DNA from: Treponema sp.
GTDB taxonomy: Bacteria; Spirochaetota; Spirochaetia; Treponematales; Breznakiellaceae
DNA: 10,694 nt
Assembly: GCA_031278025.1 (NCBI GenBank)
Contig: JAITLF010000123.1
Coordinates: 1 to 10,694 of the forward strand
Direction: 5' to 3'
In this document: one piece after another, positions 8,187 through 10,694 of the stretch
Position numbering within the stretch: the first letter of the stretch is position 1
Layout: every line of letters begins with the position of its first letter
Notes under the pieces: model-generated
Seen by the model: only the letters and a program-made list of their open reading frames with translations
Told to the model about the DNA's origin: nothing
The model's database searches: none
Translations under genes and position numbers: made by a program

Positions 8187-9923
8187 ATGCAGTATTCAGG
8201 CGCCCGTATCTTAATCGAAGCCCTCATCGAGCAGGGGGTGGACACCGTGTTTGGCTATCCCGGAGGCGCGGTTCTGTTCATATACGATGAGCTGTTCAAA
8301 CACCAGGACCGGATCCGGCATATCCTGGTGAGCCACGAACAACACGCCGCCCATGCGGCGGACGGATACGCCCGTTCCACCGGCAGGCCGGGTGTGTGCA
8401 TTGCCACCTCCGGCCCCGGCGCGACAAACCTGGTTACGGGAATCGCCACAGCGGCAATGGATTCGGTTCCCCTGGTAGCCATCACCGGGAACGCGACGGT
8501 TCCCCTGCTGGGGAAAGACAGCTTTCAGGAAGTGGACATTACGGGAATCACCATGCCGGTGGTTAAGCATAACTGGATCGTGAAGGATGTGAACGAGCTG
8601 GCCGAGATAATCCGGGAGGCTTTCATCGTGGCCAAGTCAGGCCGGCCCGGTCCGGTGCTCATCGACCTTCCCAAGGACATCACCGCCCATACGGGGGAAT
8701 GGATCCCCGGCATGGAGAAGGCGTCTTTCCCGGCGGACGCCGCGGGGAACCGGCCGGCCGTAAGCGCCAGGGCCCGCCGCCTTGAGGAGCGGAACGGGCG
8801 GCTCACCTTTTCGGGGGGGGACATAGACCGGGCCGCAGCCATGCTCTCCGCTTCCCGCAGGCCCGTCATCTATGCGGGCGGCGGGGTCATCATCTCCGGA
8901 GCCTGCGGGGAACTGGCCAGCCTGGCGGAACGGCTCAACGCGCCGGTAGCCCTAAGCCTCATGGGTATAGGCGCCTTTCCCCCGGAACACCGGCTTTACA
9001 CCGGACTCATCGGCATGCACGGCACGGTGGCTTCCAATAAGGCGATACAGCAGGCGGACATGGTGGTGGCGGCGGGTGCCCGTTTTTCCGACCGGGTTAC
9101 GAGCCAGGCGGATAAATTCGCAAAATCCGCGAAGATCCTTCACTTTGATATCGATCCGGCGGAAGTCAACAAGAATGTCCGGTCCGACGCCGCCGTGATT
9201 GGGGACCTTAAGGCCGCGCTGCAGCAGCTCCTTAAAAAACTCCCCGCCCGGATGGAAACCGGATGGAACGGCGAGATTACTTCCTGGAAGGCCCATATCC
9301 CCACGTCCCACCACCGCCAAACAGCCCTGCATCCCCGGTTCGTGATCGAAGAAACCGCCCGCCGCCTGGGGTATGATGCCATCGTCGCCACCGACGTGGG
9401 GCAGCACCAAATCTGGACTGCTCAATTTTACCCCGTTGCCCGGCCCCGGTCCTTCATCACGTCCGGGGGCCTGGGAACCATGGGATTCGGCCTGGGGGCC
9501 GCCATAGGCGCCAAAATCGCCAACCCCTCCCGGCCCGTCGTACTCTTTACCGGGGACGGTTCCTTCAGGATGAACTGCGGGGAACTGGCGACGGCGAAAA
9601 CCTACGGCGTCCCCCTCCTCATCGTGATCTGCAACAACCGGGTACTGGGCATGGTGCGCCAGTGGCAGAACATTTTCTACGAGGGCCGTTACGCCGAAAC
9701 CACCCTGGACCGTCCGCCTGACTTCGTTAAGCTGGCGGAGGCTTACGGCCTTCCGGGTTACCGCGCCGGCGATGAGGCCGCCTTCGCGTCCGCCCTGGAC
9801 CAGGCGCTTGCGGATGTTGCAGGCGGCAGCGCGGCGGTTGTTGAGGCTGCCGTGGATCAGGACGAGAAGGTGCTTCCCATGGTTCCCGGCGGGCGGCCCA
9901 TAGACGAACAGATAATGACGTGA
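8187..9923 (+). CDS. ilvB: Acetolactate (acetohydroxyacid) synthase, large catalytic subunit
   Basis: The enzyme uses thiamine diphosphate to condense pyruvate with a second pyruvate or with 2-ketobutyrate, the first common step to valine, leucine and isoleucine. The 578 residues are typical (550-600). The N-terminal ThDP domain has GVDTVFGYPGGAVLFIYDEL (17-36), catalytic E51 in SHEQHAAHAADGYAR and SGPGATNLVTGIA (75-87). The central FAD-type domain spans about 210-345, with PVIYAGGGV (226-234) and GARFSDRVT (297-305). The C-terminal domain has VGQHQIWTAQFY (404-415), GGLGTMGFGLGAAIGA (427-442) and the ThDP motif GDGSF to NN (456-484). AAGGAGC precedes the ATG at 8187 by 5 nt, 9 bp after the ilvD stop. 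It is last in the cluster, about 7.4 kb from its regulatory subunit ilvN. No clear intrinsic terminator follows. Anabolic rather than catabolic (AlsS) type is inferred from context. Confidence 0.96.
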   Translation: MQYSGARILIEALIEQGVDTVFGYPGGAVLFIYDELFKHQDRIRHILVSHEQHAAHAADGYARSTGRPGVCIATSGPGATNLVTGIATAAMDSVPLVAITGNATVPLLGKDSFQEVDITGITMPVVKHNWIVKDVNELAEIIREAFIVAKSGRPGPVLIDLPKDITAHTGEWIPGMEKASFPADAAGNRPAVSARARRLEERNGRLTFSGGDIDRAAAMLSASRRPVIYAGGGVIISGACGELASLAERLNAPVALSLMGIGAFPPEHRLYTGLIGMHGTVASNKAIQQADMVVAAGARFSDRVTSQADKFAKSAKILHFDIDPAEVNKNVRSDAAVIGDLKAALQQLLKKLPARMETGWNGEITSWKAHIPTSHHRQTALHPRFVIEETARRLGYDAIVATDVGQHQIWTAQFYPVARPRSFITSGGLGTMGFGLGAAIGAKIANPSRPVVLFTGDGSFRMNCGELATAKTYGVPLLIVICNNRVLGMVRQWQNIFYEGRYAETTLDRPPDFVKLAEAYGLPGYRAGDEAAFASALDQALADVAGGSAAVVEAAVDQDEKVLPMVPGGRPIDEQIMT

Positions 9924-9996
9924 AGGGAGCACGCGGGGCCCCTAAGGAACCGTACATAAATGAGAAGCACGGCACTTTGTTTTATTTGTTTTATGC

Positions 9997-10070
9997 GGGG
10001 CTGTTCCAAACCCGATTGAGGGTGCGCCAAACGCCCACGGTGCGAACCCCCGGTTCGGCGGAACAGCCTC
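9997..10070. repeat. 74-bp palindromic element with GGGGCTGTTCC ends
   Basis: GGCTGTTCC (9999-10007) and GGAACAGCC (10060-10068) are perfect complements, extended by a G.T and a G-C pair to 9997 and 10070. A second small hairpin lies inside: CGAACC (10043-10048) with GGTTCG (10052-10057). The left end reads GGGGCTGTTCCAAAC, nearly the same as the inward-read right end of the 1948-1985 element. Flanks are similar, TTATGCG on the left and TTATAGCG on the right, which could be a decayed insertion duplication. With no coding capacity, it resembles a miniature inverted-repeat element. It lies 74 bp after ilvB and could also act as an mRNA 3' hairpin. Confidence 0.55.
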
Positions 10071-10079
10071 TTATAGCGA

Positions 10080-10140
10080 GATTTATCCGATAGACAGCTT
10101 TATTCGATAGATAGATTTACCCGGCAGCTAGATTCATCCG
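10080..10140. repeat. Degenerate 17-bp tandem repeat, 3.6 copies
   Basis: Four consecutive units align without gaps at a 17-bp period: GATTTATCCGATAGACA (10080-10096), GCTTTATTCGATAGATA (10097-10113), GATTTACCCGGCAGCTA (10114-10130) and the partial GATTCATCCG (10131-10140). Against the consensus GATTTATCCGATAGATA they differ at 1, 2, 4 and 1 positions. The period is not a multiple of 3, which argues against a protein repeat. A TATACT hexamer begins 7 bp after the last unit. Confidence 0.65.
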
Positions 10141-10267
10141 CTTTGGTATACTACCGCCTCACCCCTTTTCAGAACTGATTCCTACACTGCGCCAATCCCG
10201 TTCACCAGGTACGGGCGCATGGCGGGCGGATGTCCGGGCGTCCCATTCTCAGGCCCAAATGCCGTGG

Positions 10268-10330
10268 TTTTGGGCAAAACCGGGGTATTTGTGGCAAAAA
10301 CACCCTGTTTCGGGGACAAAAATGACGTAT
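10268..10330 (+). repeat. Imperfect 21-bp triplication
   Basis: Three adjacent 21-bp units (10268-10288, 10289-10309, 10310-10330) share a core of the form TTTTGGGCAAAA, TTGTGGCAAAAA, TCGGGGACAAAA. The first unit includes a self-complementary GGTTTT-GGGC-AAAACC stem (10266-10281), and the second forms a weaker GGGT...ACCC stem (10283-10305). Because the period is a multiple of 3, the + strand reads as heptads (FWAKPGY, LWQKHPV, SGTKMTY) in a 26-codon frame from ATG 10259 to TAA 10337-10339. That frame has no ribosome site, so I do not call it a gene. Confidence 0.4.
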
Positions 10331-10348
10331 CCGTGCTAACGTGGCGTT

Positions 10349-10413
10349 GAAAATAGGAATTCCGTAACGCCAAATTTACACGAAAAATAGGAATCCCGTA
10401 ACGCCAGATTTGC
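10349..10413. repeat. Direct repeat, two 31-bp copies at 34-bp period
   Basis: Copy 1 (10349-10379) and copy 2 (10383-10413) match at 27 of 31 positions around the core ATAGGAAT(T/C)CCGTAACGCC. An inverted match, TGGCGTT (10342-10348), lies just before copy 1 and is complementary to the AACGCCA inside each copy (10366-10372 and the equivalent in copy 2), so alternative stems are possible. A 34-bp period shifts the reading frame between copies, so the repeat is a DNA or RNA feature and not a protein one. Confidence 0.65.
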
Positions 10414-10452
10414 TGAAGGAAGCAGAGAATAGATTTGAGAATGGCGCATAAC

Positions 10453-10694
10453 GAGGCTGTCGAATTACTCGTTTTTGGAAAGGAATATATCCCTTCCACA
10501 GGTTTTTACCATTCGATCACCATTACTCTCCGGCAAGCCCGCTGTTCCCGCCTTTTCGCAAACCCGCCTTCCGCTCTTCCCCCCTAGCCTCCGCTCTCCG
10601 CCAGTATCCCCGGTATGCATTTCCCTCTGTTATGCACCATGCAATACAACAGCCATTGGATATTTACTTTTATTTTTGTCCTCAGCGAAAACCG
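10453..10694 (-). mobile_element. 3' end of a second insertion sequence (partial, runs off right edge)
   Basis: The region contains the last codons of a transposase reading leftward (10694 to 10584) followed by about 130 bp of noncoding DNA. I place the element's end tentatively at GAGGCTGTC (10453-10461), because its first eight bases match the outer ends of the palindromes at 1948-1985 and 9997-10070, and GAGGCTGT is a common type of IS terminus. The opposite end is outside the window, so the terminal repeat and target duplication cannot be verified. Confidence 0.35.
10584..10694 (-). CDS. DDE transposase, C-terminal fragment, truncated by window edge
   Basis: A frame open at the right edge reads leftward for 36 residues to a TAG at 10586-10584. 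The residues TKIKVNIQWLLYCMVHN followed by RGK resemble the C-terminal helix of IS4/IS1182-like DDE transposases, where a K-V-x-x-Q/E-W-x-L-Y-C-x-V-H-N-I-x-K pattern precedes a short tail. In those proteins this helix follows the catalytic Glu, which would lie off the right edge. The short visible length limits certainty, and family assignment is from pattern memory only. It reads toward the end of the ilv-leu cluster (convergent with ilvB). Confidence 0.55.
   Translation of the reverse strand, partial: RFSLRTKIKVNIQWLLYCMVHNRGKCIPGILAESGG

Larger units (their letters stand above)
9924..10583. other. 660-bp gene-free region rich in repeats
   Basis: I find no gene I can support between the ilvB stop and the incoming transposase end. 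The stretch starts with T-rich sequence (9975-9992). It then holds the palindrome at 9997-10070, the 17-bp tandem repeat at 10080-10140, the 21-bp triplication at 10268-10330 and the 34-bp-period direct repeat at 10349-10413. A possible extended -10 (TGG-TATACT, 10144-10152) directly follows the 17-bp repeats but lacks a convincing -35. A weak stem at 10477-10484/10490-10497 is followed after 5 nt by TTTTT (10503-10507), which could end a rightward transcript. Composition is less GC-rich than the operon. The region looks like accumulated mobile and repetitive DNA. Confidence 0.6.

Noticed and set aside
8952..9932. 326-codon open frame antisense to ilvB
   Set aside because: It is a shadow of a GC-rich gene. 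The sense strand encodes a complete, motif-rich acetolactate synthase, and the antisense product resembles nothing I recognise.
9924..10075. Intrinsic terminator after ilvB
   Set aside because: The T-rich stretch (9975-9992) has no stem before it, and the palindrome at 9997-10070 has no T-tract after it, so I do not call a terminator.
10080..10413. CRISPR array
   Set aside because: The repeat units are degenerate, differ between blocks (17, 21 and 34 bp periods) and have no constant repeats separated by unique spacers; no cas gene is present.
10182..10499. 105-codon open frame on the minus strand with a GTG start
   Set aside because: It has no ribosome binding site, overlaps the 34-bp-period direct repeat (whose two copies fall in different frames) and shows no recognisable motif. 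The repeats explain the region better than a protein.
10453..10583. Small gene between the repeats and the right-hand transposase
   Set aside because: No frame with a start and ribosome site stands out; the stretch is pyrimidine-rich on the + strand and best read as IS 3' noncoding sequence.

Overview
This window is dominated by one rightward gene cluster (295-9923) for branched-chain amino acid synthesis: ilvN, ilvC, leuA, cimA, leuB, ilvD, ilvB. All seven genes lie on the + strand, all look intact, and all are recognisable from family motifs. I see no new enzyme system; the core is ordinary metabolism. The less ordinary material is in the gaps and flanks: palindromes, tandem repeats and insertion-sequence fragments.

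Layout. 1-169 (minus) is the start of a transposase gene that runs off the left edge. 170-294 holds that gene's ribosome binding site and probably the IS end, then a good sigma-70-type promoter for ilvN. 295-9923 is the cluster, with gaps of 105, 74, 0, 144, 54 and 9 bp. Three of these gaps hold inverted repeats: 825-859 plus 891-907, 1948-1985, and 5222-5291. 9924-10583 has no supportable gene but holds a palindrome (9997-10070), a 17-bp tandem repeat (10080-10140), a 21-bp triplication (10268-10330) and a 34-bp-period direct repeat (10349-10413). 10584-10694 (minus) is the last 36 codons of a second transposase that enters from the right edge.

How the genes work together. IlvB (catalytic) and IlvN (regulatory) form acetohydroxyacid synthase. 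IlvC and IlvD carry its products to the 2-keto acids for valine and isoleucine. LeuA draws 2-ketoisovalerate into leucine synthesis. CimA makes citramalate from pyruvate and acetyl-CoA, giving a threonine-independent route to 2-ketobutyrate and isoleucine. LeuB performs the oxidative decarboxylation in both the leucine and citramalate routes. The isomerase LeuCD, the transaminase IlvE and threonine deaminase IlvA are not in the window, so LeuCD and IlvE at least must be encoded elsewhere if the pathways are complete.

Organism. The DNA is GC-rich (roughly high fifties percent by eye) and bacterial, with clear Shine-Dalgarno sites. The ketol-acid reductoisomerase resembles the form I associate with anaerobic Firmicutes and related anaerobes, and the dihydroxyacid dehydratase looks like the oxygen-labile [4Fe-4S] type. 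Together with the citramalate route and IS-rich flanks this suggests an anaerobe. My tentative guess is a Treponema-like gut spirochaete, but that rests on general impression and not on a marker in the sequence.
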